Assembly: GCF_900100205.1 (NCBI RefSeq)
Contig: NZ_FNEQ01000002.1
Coordinates: 372,001 to 436,000 of the forward strand
From: Duganella sp. OV510
GTDB taxonomy: Bacteria; Pseudomonadota; Gammaproteobacteria; Burkholderiales; Burkholderiaceae_D
Length of the DNA stretch: 64,000 bases
Reading direction: 5' to 3'
Shown here: piece after piece, positions 1-10,619 of the stretch
Layout of the letters: every line of letters begins with the position of its first letter
How positions within the stretch are numbered: the stretch's first letter is position 1
Position numbers and translations under genes: made by a program
The notes under the pieces: generated by a model
Told to the model about the DNA's origin: nothing
Seen by the model: the letters and a program-made list of their open reading frames with translations, nothing else
Database searches by the model: none

Positions 1-1329
1 CTGTACGAGATCAACGCCAACAACCAGATCGTCCACTGGAGCCCTTACAACGGCGAGATCCTGCCCGGCTATATGTTTGCCGGCACCGGCTTCTGGGACA
101 CCTTCCGCGCGCTCTATCCCTTCCTCAACCTGATGTACCCGTCGATCAACAAGGAGATGCAGGAAGGCCTGGCCAATGACTTCAAGGAAGGCGGCTGGTT
201 GCCGGAATGGTCCAGTCCCGGCCTGGCCAATGTCATGATCGGCAATAACTCGGCCTCGGTGGTGGCGGAAGCCTACATCAAGGGCCTGCGCGGCTACGAT
301 ATCGACACCTTGTGGCAGGCGCTCAAGCACGGCGCCAACAACGAGGGGCCGATGGACGCCGTCGGCCGCAAGGGCGTCAGCTACTATAACGAGCTGGGTT
401 ACGTGCCCTACGACGTCAAGATCAACGAGAACGCTGCGCGCACGCTGGAATATGCCTACGACGATTTCGCCATCTGGCAGCTGGGCAAAGCGCTGGGCAA
501 GCCGGAATCGGAAATCGGCATCTACAAGCAGCGCGCCATGAACTACAAGAAGCTGTTCGATCCGGAGTCTGGCCTCATGCGCGGCAAGAACCAGGATGGC
601 AGCTTCCAGTCGCCATTCAATCCCTTCAAGTGGGGCGATGCTTTCACCGAGGGGAATAGCTGGCACTACACCTGGTCGGTCTTCCAGGACATCAACGGCC
701 TGATGGAGCTGATGGGCGGGCGCGAAAAGTTCGTCGCCAAGCTGGATCAGGTGTTCACGCTGCCGCCCATCTACGACGAGAGCTATTACGGACAGGTGAT
801 CCACGAAATCCGCGAAATGCAGATTGCGAACATGGGCCAGTACGCGCACGGCAACCAGCCTATCCAGCACATGATCTACCTGTATGGCTATGCCGGCGCG
901 CCGTGGAAGACGCAATACTGGGCGCGCGAAACCATGAACCGCATGTACAAGCCGACACCGGACGGCTACTGTGGTGATGAAGACAACGGCCAGACCTCGG
1001 CTTGGTATGTGTTCTCCGCGCTGGGCTTCTATCCGGTCACGCCGGCGGTGCCGCAGTATGTGGTGGGTGCACCGCTGTTCAAGAAAGCCACGCTGCATCT
1101 GGAGAACGGTAACACCATCACCATCAACGCGCCGTCCAACAGCGACGAACGCCGCTACGTGAACACACTGAAGGTGAATGGCAAACCGTATGCCCACAAC
1201 TGGCTCGATCACACCGCGCTGCAAAAAGGCGCGGTACTGGACTTCGACATGCGCGCACAGCCCAACCAGAAGCGCGGCACCGCGCCGGCAGATGCGCCTT
1301 ATTCGATGTCGGCACCATCAGGCGGGTGA
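1..1329 (+). CDS. GH92 alpha-1,2-mannosidase, 3' part (5' end outside window)
   Basis: The frame is open from base 1, so the gene begins to the left of the window; 442 C-terminal residues are visible. GH92 enzymes are calcium-dependent exo-alpha-mannosidases that trim mannose side chains of glycans, usually secreted. Seen directly: the family hallmark GTGFWDTFRALYP near visible residue 28, and GDEDNGQ near residue 325 followed by SAWYVFSALGFYPVTP. In GH92 this acidic stretch carries the calcium ligands and the catalytic base. The C-terminal beta-sandwich ends with a short Pro/Ala-rich tail. It could belong to a glycan locus extending left of the window. Family assignment is firm; exact linkage specificity is inferred. 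Confidence 0.93.
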   Translation: MYEINANNQIVHWSPYNGEILPGYMFAGTGFWDTFRALYPFLNLMYPSINKEMQEGLANDFKEGGWLPEWSSPGLANVMIGNNSASVVAEAYIKGLRGYDIDTLWQALKHGANNEGPMDAVGRKGVSYYNELGYVPYDVKINENAARTLEYAYDDFAIWQLGKALGKPESEIGIYKQRAMNYKKLFDPESGLMRGKNQDGSFQSPFNPFKWGDAFTEGNSWHYTWSVFQDINGLMELMGGREKFVAKLDQVFTLPPIYDESYYGQVIHEIREMQIANMGQYAHGNQPIQHMIYLYGYAGAPWKTQYWARETMNRMYKPTPDGYCGDEDNGQTSAWYVFSALGFYPVTPAVPQYVVGAPLFKKATLHLENGNTITINAPSNSDERRYVNTLKVNGKPYAHNWLDHTALQKGAVLDFDMRAQPNQKRGTAPADAPYSMSAPSGG

Positions 1330-1363
1330 CAAAGCTGTCGATTGTAAATTTTTATGAGCATGA

Positions 1364-1379
1364 TTGAAACTGGTTTCAA
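1364..1379. promoter_or_regulatory. LacI-type 16-bp operator-like palindrome
   Basis: TTGAAACTGGTTTCAA is palindromic except for the two central bases. It lies 35 bp after the mannosidase stop and about 145 bp before the EAL gene. Arms of the TGAAAC / GTTTCA type with an even centre are typical of LacI-family sugar-regulator operators. No regulator gene is adjacent. The surrounding 190 bases hold no other recognisable feature apart from an AT-rich stretch that could be a promoter. Confidence 0.45.
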
Positions 1380-1522
1380 GCGCGCAAATCCGTCTCGTGA
1401 TACCATGTGATTTCCTTGTGGAAATAAAGTTTATATTTTCACCATCCTGAGCCTTATCCCGCTCCCGATCCTCGACAGTGCCCCGCCCCGCATTGCGCCT
1501 GACCTGCTTTACGGACCCGCAT

Positions 1523-3346
1523 ATGCCGACTTCCTGTTTAACTGTCGAGGCACGCCGCCTCGACGCACTGTACAAACTGAATTTGCTGGACACACCCGCC
1601 AGCGAAGCTTTTGATCGCATCACGCGCATGGCAGCCAACCTGTTCAAGCTGCCAATTGCCGCCATCTCGCTGACCGATGCCGATCGCCAGTGGTTCAAGT
1701 CGCGCGTCGGTGTCGAACATGATTCGATTCCGCGCATGCGCGCACCGTGCGGCCAGGTGGCCGACAGCAGCGATGTATTGGTGATCCCCGACCTGGCGCA
1801 GGACGATTATTATCGCAACAGCGTGCTGGCGGAAAAAGGCATCCGCTACTACGCAGGTGCTCCGCTGACCACCACCGACGGCCATTGCCTCGGCGCCATG
1901 TGCGTGCTTGGCACCGAACCGCGCGACACCACGCCCGAGGAACTGACAGCGCTATGCGATCTGGCCGGCATGGTGATGGCGCAGATCGAATTGCAGCACG
2001 CGCTGGGCCGCGTCGACGCCGTCAGCGGCCTGCCCAACCGCCACCAGTTCATCGAGGACTTCGACGACCTGCAACTGGACGCCGGCGAAGGCGAACAGCG
2101 GCTGGCAGTGCTGCTCAACCTGGCCACGCCGGACCAGCTGACGCACGCCGCACGCGCCATGAAGTCGACCTACCTGGACGAGCTGGTGACCGAGGGCGCG
2201 CGCTGGCTGCGTGCGGAAATCGGTCCGGGCCACCGCATGTATCACGTCGCCACCGCGCAGTTCATGCTGCTGTCGTCACCCGGCGAAACGCTGGCAAGCT
2301 GGCTGCCGCGCGTGGAAGCACGCATGCAGAAGGCGCAGATCATCGCCCGCTCGCATCACATGGCCACGCCATCGGCCGGCGTGGTGCCGTTTGATGTCAA
2401 CCATGACGACGCCCTGTCGGTGTTGCGCAAGGCGCGCAGCGCCGCCTTTGACGCCATGGCCAGCCCCAATCACGTGGCGGTATATTCGCAGGAAGAGGAT
2501 GCGCTGTACCAGCGCCGATTCAGCCTGCTCAACGACTTTAGCGCGGCGCTGCAAAGTCGCGATCAGTTGCGTCTGGTGTTCCAGCCGCGTATCGATGTCG
2601 CCAGCGGCGAGTGCATCGGCGCAGAAGCGCTGCTGCGCTGGATTCATCCGACGTTGGGCGCCATCGGTCCGGCCGAATTCATTCCCATCGTCGAACGTTC
2701 GGGACTGGCACAGGCCACCACCGCCTGGGTGCTGGAAGAGGCGCTGCGCCACCAGCAGGCCTGGCGGCACGCCGGCCTGGCGTTGCAGGTGTCGGTGAAC
2801 GTATCGGCGGCCAACCTGACCGAGAACGGTTTTGCCGCCAGCGTGGCGGCCTGCCTGGCGCGTCATCATCTGCCGGCAGATTGTTTGGAACTGGAAATCA
2901 CCGAAAGCGCCATCATGGAACAACCGGTGAAAGCGCATGCGACGCTGGCGGAAATCGCCGCGCTGGGCGTCGGCCTGGCCATCGACGATTTCGGCACCGG
3001 CTACAGCAGCCTGTCCTATTTGCAGAAGATGCCGGCCGACGTGGTCAAGATCGACCAGTCCTTCATCCGCAACCTGGAGCGCGATACGCGCCAGCAGGCG
3101 CTGGTGACGGCGATGATTACGCTGTCGCAGGATCTCGGCCACCGCGTGGTGGCCGAAGGCGTGGAAAGCGATGCGGTGCTGGCGTTCCTGCGCCACGCCG
3201 GTTGCGAGGAGGCGCAGGGCTACCTGTTTGCCGCCCCGCTGGAAGCGGCGGATTTTGCCGCTTATTCCTGCCCGATCAGCACCAGCGCATTGCGCGTGCC
3301 GAAGTTGACGCTGTCGCCGCGTACCACGGCGGTCTTGCCGGAGTAG
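1523..3346 (+). CDS. GAF - degenerate GGDEF - EAL c-di-GMP phosphodiesterase
   Basis: Predicted soluble c-di-GMP phosphodiesterase of 607 residues. Residues about 20-155 form a GAF sensor domain. About 165-340 is a GGDEF-like domain that keeps SGLPNRH but lacks a GGDEF signature, so it is probably non-cyclising. The EAL domain follows with EALLR at residue 368, NVSAANL, ELEITES, DDFGTG near 488, KIDQSF and AEGVES; all the usual metal and catalytic residues are present, so hydrolysis of c-di-GMP to pGpG is expected. A GTG at 1478 is also in frame, but the ATG at 1523 has a weak ACGGA upstream and starts where homologous GAF proteins start. The last 27 codons run antisense through the 3' end of the amylase gene. 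Confidence 0.88.
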   Translation: MPTSCLTVEARRLDALYKLNLLDTPASEAFDRITRMAANLFKLPIAAISLTDADRQWFKSRVGVEHDSIPRMRAPCGQVADSSDVLVIPDLAQDDYYRNSVLAEKGIRYYAGAPLTTTDGHCLGAMCVLGTEPRDTTPEELTALCDLAGMVMAQIELQHALGRVDAVSGLPNRHQFIEDFDDLQLDAGEGEQRLAVLLNLATPDQLTHAARAMKSTYLDELVTEGARWLRAEIGPGHRMYHVATAQFMLLSSPGETLASWLPRVEARMQKAQIIARSHHMATPSAGVVPFDVNHDDALSVLRKARSAAFDAMASPNHVAVYSQEEDALYQRRFSLLNDFSAALQSRDQLRLVFQPRIDVASGECIGAEALLRWIHPTLGAIGPAEFIPIVERSGLAQATTAWVLEEALRHQQAWRHAGLALQVSVNVSAANLTENGFAASVAACLARHHLPADCLELEITESAIMEQPVKAHATLAEIAALGVGLAIDDFGTGYSSLSYLQKMPADVVKIDQSFIRNLERDTRQQALVTAMITLSQDLGHRVVAEGVESDAVLAFLRHAGCEEAQGYLFAAPLEAADFAAYSCPISTSALRVPKLTLSPRTTAVLPE

Positions 3347-4920
3347 TAGTCCTTCACCCGCTGGCCATTGGCGAATACGCCATGCAGCTTGATGGTGGTG
3401 GATTTGTTGGTTGGCAGGTCGAGCGCCACCACTACCTTGTCGCGCAGGCCGTCCTTGTCGTAGGTGCGCTTGAAAACATACGGTTTCGCTTGCAGCTGCT
3501 GGTGCACGCCGGCGCCGACTGAAACGTGCGCCTTGCGGAACTGCCCCAGCTTGGCCCAGTGTGCGCGCACATCGCCGATCCTGTAGCCATCGCGCACGAC
3601 GTTTTGCGCCAGTTCATTCCAGTTCATGAAGGAGCGCAGCTTGGCGTCGCCGCTGGCTTCCGCGATATCCAGCTTGCGTGCGGTTTCGTCGCCGTAGTAG
3701 ATCTGCGCGGCGCCCGGCGCCAGCAGCAGCTTGGTGGCGCTTTCAAACGGCTTCTTGCGCGACGGGTCAAATGGCGCACCGTCGTCATGCGAATCCAGAT
3801 AGTTCAGCACCGAATAGCCGTTCAGGCGTCCGCCGTGCAGCGCGTTCGAGTAGCTGCTGAAAATGCTTTCGTAGTCCTTCTCCGCATCCTTCACCAGCGA
3901 GAAATTGATCATGCTGTTGAAGTTGGCCTGATAGTAGTTGACGCTCTGGCCGCCGCCCAGGTCGTGATACAGACCGTCGCTGATCTTGTAGTTGTAGACT
4001 TCCGCTGTGGTGTAGAACTTGTCATCGCCCAGCTTCTTGTCCGGGTTGGCCTTCTTCCAGTCCTCGAAGGCGATGGCGGCTTCCTTCTGCAGTTCCTTCC
4101 ATACTTTCGCTTCCACGTGCTTGACGGTGTCCGCGCGGAAGCCATCGACGCCGTATTTGCGGATCCAGTCGGTGTGCCACTTGATCAGGTAGTAGCGCGG
4201 CGCGCGCGGGTAGCCGGTGCGGGCGAAGAATTCGTTGAGGCTCTTGATCTCCTGCTCGAAACGGCCTTCCTGCTGCCACTTGGCCATCAGTCGTTCCGGC
4301 AGTTCGACCGGCTGGTCGCTCTCGGTCAGGAAGTCCGGCAGGTTCTTCACCAGCGTGCATTCGATGGTGGTCCTGGCATCCTTGTAGGTGCATTGCGGCG
4401 CGGTGCGCACCCACTCTTTTGGCCATACCGGATCGACGTCGGTGACCGGGCCGGTGTGGTTCATCACCACATCCAGCAGCACGCGGATGCCGCGCGCGTG
4501 CGCCGCGTCGACCAGGTTGCGGAAGTCGTTCTCGGTGCCGAGGTTGGCGTCGACGGCGGTGAAGTCGGATGCCCAGTAACCGTGGAAGCCGTAGGATTTG
4601 CCGGTGCCTTCATCGGTGCCGGCATGGATCTGCTCCACCGGCGGCGTGATCCAGATGGCGTTCACGCCCAGGCTGTCGAAATAGCCTTCGTTGATCTTGT
4701 TGATGACGCCGGCCAGGTCGCCGCCCATGTAGCCGCGCAGCGGCGCAGCATCCTTCTGGCGGTCGTAGGCCAGGTCGTTGCCGGTGAAGGCATTGCTGAA
4801 ACGGTCGGTCAGCAAGAAATAGACGGTCGCATTCTCCCACAGGAATGGCTTCGGCTTTTCGGCGGCGTATGCCGAGGTCGTGGCCAGTGCCAGGGTCAAT
4901 GCGAGTGTCGTCAATTTCAT
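3262..4920 (-). CDS. MalS-like periplasmic alpha-amylase (GH13)
   Basis: Secreted GH13 alpha-amylase of 552 residues, expected to cut internal alpha-1,4 bonds of maltodextrins in the periplasm. A Sec signal peptide ends around residue 20 (AYAAEKP). The TIM barrel carries the nucleophile D264 in FRADTVKHV, the acid/base E307 in TTAEVYNY and the third acid D379 in LDSHDDG. The DTVKHVE context resembles the MalS type (GH13_19), though E. coli MalS is longer. Its start has AAGGA eight bases upstream. It is the last gene of a leftward operon, 11 bp after pgm. Its last 85 bases overlap the tail of the convergent EAL gene. Confidence 0.92.
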   Translation of the reverse strand: MKLTTLALTLALATTSAYAAEKPKPFLWENATVYFLLTDRFSNAFTGNDLAYDRQKDAAPLRGYMGGDLAGVINKINEGYFDSLGVNAIWITPPVEQIHAGTDEGTGKSYGFHGYWASDFTAVDANLGTENDFRNLVDAAHARGIRVLLDVVMNHTGPVTDVDPVWPKEWVRTAPQCTYKDARTTIECTLVKNLPDFLTESDQPVELPERLMAKWQQEGRFEQEIKSLNEFFARTGYPRAPRYYLIKWHTDWIRKYGVDGFRADTVKHVEAKVWKELQKEAAIAFEDWKKANPDKKLGDDKFYTTAEVYNYKISDGLYHDLGGGQSVNYYQANFNSMINFSLVKDAEKDYESIFSSYSNALHGGRLNGYSVLNYLDSHDDGAPFDPSRKKPFESATKLLLAPGAAQIYYGDETARKLDIAEASGDAKLRSFMNWNELAQNVVRDGYRIGDVRAHWAKLGQFRKAHVSVGAGVHQQLQAKPYVFKRTYDKDGLRDKVVVALDLPTNKSTTIKLHGVFANGQRVKDYYSGKTAVVRGDSVNFGTRNALVLIGQE

Positions 4921-4931
4921 GCTGTCGTCCT

Positions 4932-6608
<1,677 letters not shown>

Positions 6609-6613
6609 TTACA

Positions 6614-7936
6614 TCAGACAGGGTCCGCTTCGTCGCGCACTATGAGGGTCAACACACCGGCAATGACCATGCACACGCCGCCCAGCATCAGCGTCTTGAC
6701 GCTATGCCCCGCAAACCAGTGTTTGGTGACAAAGCCGAGCACCAGGCCGCTGACGATCTGCGGGATGACGATGAAGAAATTGAACACGCCCATGTAGTAG
6801 CCCATGCGGTCCGACGGCAGCGAGCCGGCCAGGATCGCGTACGGCATGGTCAGGATGCTGGCCCAGGCGATGCCGACGCCGATCATCGGGTAGAACAGCG
6901 TGTTCAGGTCGTGAATCGCATAGATGCTGAACAGGCTGACGCCACCGATGACCAGGCAGGCCAGGTGCACGAACTTGCGGCTGGTGTAGCGCGCGAACAC
7001 CGGCAGGATGAACGCCGCCAGCGCCGAGACGCCACCGTACACGGCAAACATCACGCCCACATGGTTGCCGGCTTCCTGGAAGGCGGTCGATTGCGCGTCG
7101 GCGGTGCCGAAGACGTTTTCGCTGACGGCGTTGGTGGTGTAGATCCACATCGCGAACAGGGCGATCCAGGTGAAGAACTGCACCACAGCCAGTTGCACCA
7201 TGGTCTTCGGCATTTTGGTGAAGCCGCTGAAGATTTCGGTCAGCGCCTTGCCCAGCCCCTTGTTGCGCTGCTGCGCGGCGCGGAACGCGGCCAGGTCTTG
7301 CGGTGGCAGTTCCTTGGCGGTCAGCACGGTCCACAACACCGCCAGGAAGTAGACGGCGCCGCCGGCGTAGAAGGAATAGCGCACGGTCTCTGGAATCGTG
7401 CCGTTGATGGCTTCATTGCTGACGCCAAAGTGGGTGAAGATGGTTGGCAGCAGCGAGGCGATCACCGCGCCCCAGCCAATGAAGAAGGTTTGCATCGCGA
7501 AGCCGGCGGTCTGCTGGCGTGGACCCAGCTTGTCGCCGACGAAGGCGCGGAACGGTTCCATCGAAACGTTGATGGCGCCATCCAGCAGCCACAGGACCAC
7601 CACCGCCATCCACAGCGACGTGGAATTCGGCATCAGGAACAGCGCGATCGACGCCAGCAAGGCGCCGATGAAGAAGAATGGGCGGCGGCGGCCCCAGGTC
7701 GGGTGCCAGGTGTTGTCGCTCAGGTGGCCGATGATCGGCTGCACCAGCAGGCCGGTGACCGGCGCGGCCAGCCAGAACAGCGAGAGCTCGTCGGGATTCG
7801 CGCCCAGCGTGGAGAAAATCCGGCTGACGTTGGCGTTTTGCAGCGCAAAGCCAAATTGAATGCCGAAGAAGCCGAGGCTCATATTCCACAGCTGCCAGAA
7901 CGACAGGATGGGCTTGTTGTGGCTGGAAGAATGCAT
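6614..7936 (-). CDS. MFS sugar porter, SLC45/MalY-like (probably maltose)
   Basis: A 440-residue, roughly 12-helix major facilitator. The N-terminus (FWQLWNMSLGFFGIQFGFAL) and the loop after helix 2 (GHLSDNTWHPTWGRRRPF) match the bacterial members related to sucrose/maltose SLC45 porters, which move di- or oligosaccharide across the inner membrane with protons. The frame is open to 8002, but the ATG at 7936 (MHSSSHNKP) fits the family start and leaves a normal divergent promoter region. It heads the operon MFS-pgm-amylase, opposite the GH31 gene. Substrate is inferred from context; glucose or sucrose remain possible. Confidence 0.88.
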   Translation of the reverse strand: MHSSSHNKPILSFWQLWNMSLGFFGIQFGFALQNANVSRIFSTLGANPDELSLFWLAAPVTGLLVQPIIGHLSDNTWHPTWGRRRPFFFIGALLASIALFLMPNSTSLWMAVVVLWLLDGAINVSMEPFRAFVGDKLGPRQQTAGFAMQTFFIGWGAVIASLLPTIFTHFGVSNEAINGTIPETVRYSFYAGGAVYFLAVLWTVLTAKELPPQDLAAFRAAQQRNKGLGKALTEIFSGFTKMPKTMVQLAVVQFFTWIALFAMWIYTTNAVSENVFGTADAQSTAFQEAGNHVGVMFAVYGGVSALAAFILPVFARYTSRKFVHLACLVIGGVSLFSIYAIHDLNTLFYPMIGVGIAWASILTMPYAILAGSLPSDRMGYYMGVFNFFIVIPQIVSGLVLGFVTKHWFAGHSVKTLMLGGVCMVIAGVLTLIVRDEADPV

Positions 7937-7961
7937 GCTGCGCGTCCCGATTTTAAAAATT

Positions 7962-7976
7962 TGTAGCAAAATAACA
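7962..7976. promoter_or_regulatory. putative maltodextrin operator, site 1
   Basis: TGTAGC-AAA-ATAACA matches the palindrome TGTAGT-N3-ACTACA at 9 of 12 arm positions. It sits 26 bp upstream of the MFS start and is the weakest of five related sites in the window, all in the two divergent control regions of the alpha-glucan genes. Confidence 0.4.
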
Positions 7977-8060
7977 CGCTGACCTATGCGTGTCAATCTC
8001 AAGAACTTCCTAGTAAAATAAAGGGAAAAGCCTGTTCAGAGGGCTGGCTATGGTGTCAAA

Positions 8061-8075
8061 TGTAGCCAAACAACA
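8061..8075. promoter_or_regulatory. putative maltodextrin operator, site 2
   Basis: TGTAGC-CAA-ACAACA matches TGTAGT-N3-ACTACA at 10 of 12 arm positions. It lies 31 bp before the GH31 start codon, in the same divergent control region as site 1, so either site could act on both directions of transcription. Confidence 0.5.
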
Positions 8076-8105
8076 AAACCCCAGACAACCACTGAGACCG
8101 AGTTC

Positions 8106-10547
8106 ATGACCATTAACTCCTTTGCAACAATGGCCGCCGTTACGCTGCTGGCCAGCCAGACCGCGCTGGCGCAAAACGCCGACCGCAAGTTCGACAGCGT
8201 CGCCCAGCGCGACGGCCACCTGGAAGTCCGCACCAGCGACGGCAGCTACCTGATCAAGCCCTACTCTGCCGGCATCATCGAAACCACCTTCGTGCCGAAC
8301 GGCGAAAGCGCCGATCCGGCGTCGCACGCCGTGGTGCTGGCGCCGCAAGCCGTCAAGACCTCGCTCAAGCAAAAAGCCGGCAGCATCGAATATGCCACAC
8401 CTGGGCTGGTGGTCACCATTACCAAGTCGCCCTTCCGCATCGCTTATGCATACAAGGGCAAGCCGCTGGTCGCCGAGAAGCGCGGCTACATCCGCGTCAA
8501 GGACGATGTGGCCACCGGCAGCAAGGATATCAACAAAGGCGAGGCGCGCGAACTGGAAGCCATCGAGTTCGCGCTGGACAAGAACGAGGCCTTGTACGGC
8601 GCTGGTTCGCGCGCGGTCGGCATGGACCGTCGCGGCCATCGCTTCACGCTGTATAACAAGGCGCACTACGGCTACGGCGACCGTTCGGAGCTGATGGGCT
8701 ATACGATGCCGGTCGCGCTGTCGTCGAAACTGTACGCGATCCACTTCGACAATCCGCAGATCGGCTACCTCGATTTCGACAGCAAGAAGAACAACAGCCT
8801 GACCTATGAAGCCATTGGCGGCCGCAAGACCTATCAGGTGATCGCTGGCGACACGTGGGAAGACGTAGTCGGCAACTACACCAGCCTGACCGGCAAGCAG
8901 CCATTGCCGCCGCGCTGGGCCTTCGGCAATTTCGCCATGCGCTTCGGCTATCACAACGAGAAGGAAGCGCGCGACACGGTCGACAAGTTCATCGCCGACG
9001 ATATCCCGCTGGATGCGATCGTGTTTGACCTGTACTGGTTCGGCAAGGAAGTCAAAGGCACGATGGGCAACCTGGCCTGGGACAAGGATAGCTTCCCGCA
9101 GCCGGAGGCGATGATTGCCGACTTCCGCAACAAAGGTGTGCAGACGGTGGTGATTACCGAGCCGTTTGTGGTCGACACCTCGAAGCGCTGGCAGGAAGCC
9201 GTCGACAAGAAAGTGCTGGGCACCGGCGCGGATGGCAAGCCACTGGCGTATGACTTCTTCTTCGGCCACACTGGGCTGATCGATATTTTCAGCCAGCCGG
9301 GCAAGGACTGGTTCTGGGATATCTACAAAGGCTTGCGCCAGCAGGGCGTGGCCGGCGTGTGGGGCGATCTCGGGGAGCCGGAAGTGCACCCGACCGAGCT
9401 GCGTCACGCCACCGGCACGGCCGACCAGCTGCACAACATCTACGGCCACCAGTGGGCTGGCCTGGTAGCGGAGGGCTATCAGAAAGACTTCCCGGCCGAG
9501 CGGCCATTCATCCTGATGCGCGCCGGTTACTCGGGCACGCAGCGCTACGGCATCCTGCCGTGGTCTGGCGATGTCAATCGCGGCTGGGATGGATTGCAAT
9601 CGCAGCCGGAGATCGCGCTGCAGATGGGCATGCAGGGCCTGGGCTATATGCACTCGGACCTGGGCGGCTTCGCCAATCCGGTGCGGGACGACGAGCTGTA
9701 TCAGCGCTGGTTGCAGTACGGCGTGTTCCAGCCGGTGTTCCGTCCGCACGCGCAGGAAGAAGTGCCGTCGGAGCCGGTGTATCGCGAAGAGAAGACCAAG
9801 GCGCTGGCGCGCGAAGCGATCCGCCTGCGCTATCGCCTGCTGCCGTATAACTACACGCTGGGCTTCGACAACAACCAGCAAGGCTTGCCGCTGATGCGTC
9901 CGATGCTGTACGAGGAACCGGGCAACGCCAAGGTACGCGCAATGTCATCGACCTACCTGTGGGGCAAGGACATGCTGGTGACGCCGGTGTTGAAGCGGGG
10001 TCAGAAGACGGCTGAGGTCTACTTCCCTGCCCGCAGCGCGTGGTTCGATTTCTACACCGGCGAGCAGCAGGCCGGTGGCGCCACGCGCGCCGTTACGCTG
10101 ACGCCGGACCATGTGCCGGTCTACGTCCGCGCCGGCGCATTCATCCCGATGGTGAAAGTAGTCCAGACCACGCGCGACTACAACACCCGCAATCTCGAAC
10201 TGCATTACTGGCACGACGCTTCCGTGCGCAGCGCTGCCGGCAAGCTGTATGACGACGATGGACTGACCGCGCAAGCCTACGAGCAAGGCAAGTACGAGCT
10301 GGTACGCTTCAGCAGCAAGCTGCAAGGCAAGGCGCTGTCACTGCGGGTAGCGTCGGAAGTCGGCAAGCAGTATCAGCGTCCGGAACGGGCGATCGCGCTG
10401 ACCGTGCACAATGTCACCTCGGCACCATCGTCGGTGCGCGTGGACGGCAAGGTCGTGGTCTTCGCCTGGAATGAAAATACCTTCCAGCTCACGGTGGAGC
10501 TTCCAGCCAGTGATGCCGCCAACCGCAGCATAAACATAGCGCTGTAA
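8106..10547 (+). CDS. GH31 alpha-glucosidase / alpha-transglucosidase, secreted
   Basis: A 813-residue GH31 enzyme with a Sec signal peptide (cleavage probably after TALAQ), acting on alpha-1,4-glucans in the periplasm or at the outer membrane. The nucleophile is D421 in VWGDLGEPEV and the acid/base is D489 in WSGDVNRGWDG; the conserved HSDLGGF lies downstream. The spacing of 68 residues equals that recalled for the Cellvibrio oligosaccharide 4-alpha-glucosyltransferase Agd31B, so transglucosylation is as likely as hydrolysis. It is transcribed divergently from the MFS-pgm-amylase operon. No strong Shine-Dalgarno is visible (only GAG about six bases upstream). Confidence 0.9.
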   Translation: MTINSFATMAAVTLLASQTALAQNADRKFDSVAQRDGHLEVRTSDGSYLIKPYSAGIIETTFVPNGESADPASHAVVLAPQAVKTSLKQKAGSIEYATPGLVVTITKSPFRIAYAYKGKPLVAEKRGYIRVKDDVATGSKDINKGEARELEAIEFALDKNEALYGAGSRAVGMDRRGHRFTLYNKAHYGYGDRSELMGYTMPVALSSKLYAIHFDNPQIGYLDFDSKKNNSLTYEAIGGRKTYQVIAGDTWEDVVGNYTSLTGKQPLPPRWAFGNFAMRFGYHNEKEARDTVDKFIADDIPLDAIVFDLYWFGKEVKGTMGNLAWDKDSFPQPEAMIADFRNKGVQTVVITEPFVVDTSKRWQEAVDKKVLGTGADGKPLAYDFFFGHTGLIDIFSQPGKDWFWDIYKGLRQQGVAGVWGDLGEPEVHPTELRHATGTADQLHNIYGHQWAGLVAEGYQKDFPAERPFILMRAGYSGTQRYGILPWSGDVNRGWDGLQSQPEIALQMGMQGLGYMHSDLGGFANPVRDDELYQRWLQYGVFQPVFRPHAQEEVPSEPVYREEKTKALAREAIRLRYRLLPYNYTLGFDNNQQGLPLMRPMLYEEPGNAKVRAMSSTYLWGKDMLVTPVLKRGQKTAEVYFPARSAWFDFYTGEQQAGGATRAVTLTPDHVPVYVRAGAFIPMVKVVQTTRDYNTRNLELHYWHDASVRSAAGKLYDDDGLTAQAYEQGKYELVRFSSKLQGKALSLRVASEVGKQYQRPERAIALTVHNVTSAPSSVRVDGKVVVFAWNENTFQLTVELPASDAANRSINIAL

Positions 10548-10552
10548 TCCAG

Positions 10553-10575
10553 TTCCCCGCTCACGAAACGGGGAA
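10553..10575 (+). terminator. stem-loop after the GH31 gene
   Basis: TTCCCCG (10553-10559) pairs perfectly with CGGGGAA (10569-10575) around a nine-base loop, six bases after the GH31 stop. There is no T-run, so it is a weak terminator or 3'-end stabilising hairpin. Confidence 0.45.
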
Positions 10576-10619
10576 GCTAGAATGTCGCCATTACCGAATC
10601 TTTTACGCAAGAGGGCGCT

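Noticed and set aside
2030-2500. Active diguanylate cyclase in the GAF-EAL protein
   Set aside because: No GGDEF or GGEEF signature exists in this segment; only the EAL domain appears catalytic.
8010-9881. 623-residue frame opposite the GH31 gene
   Set aside because: GH31 nucleophile and acid/base are clear on the + strand; the opposite frame matches nothing.
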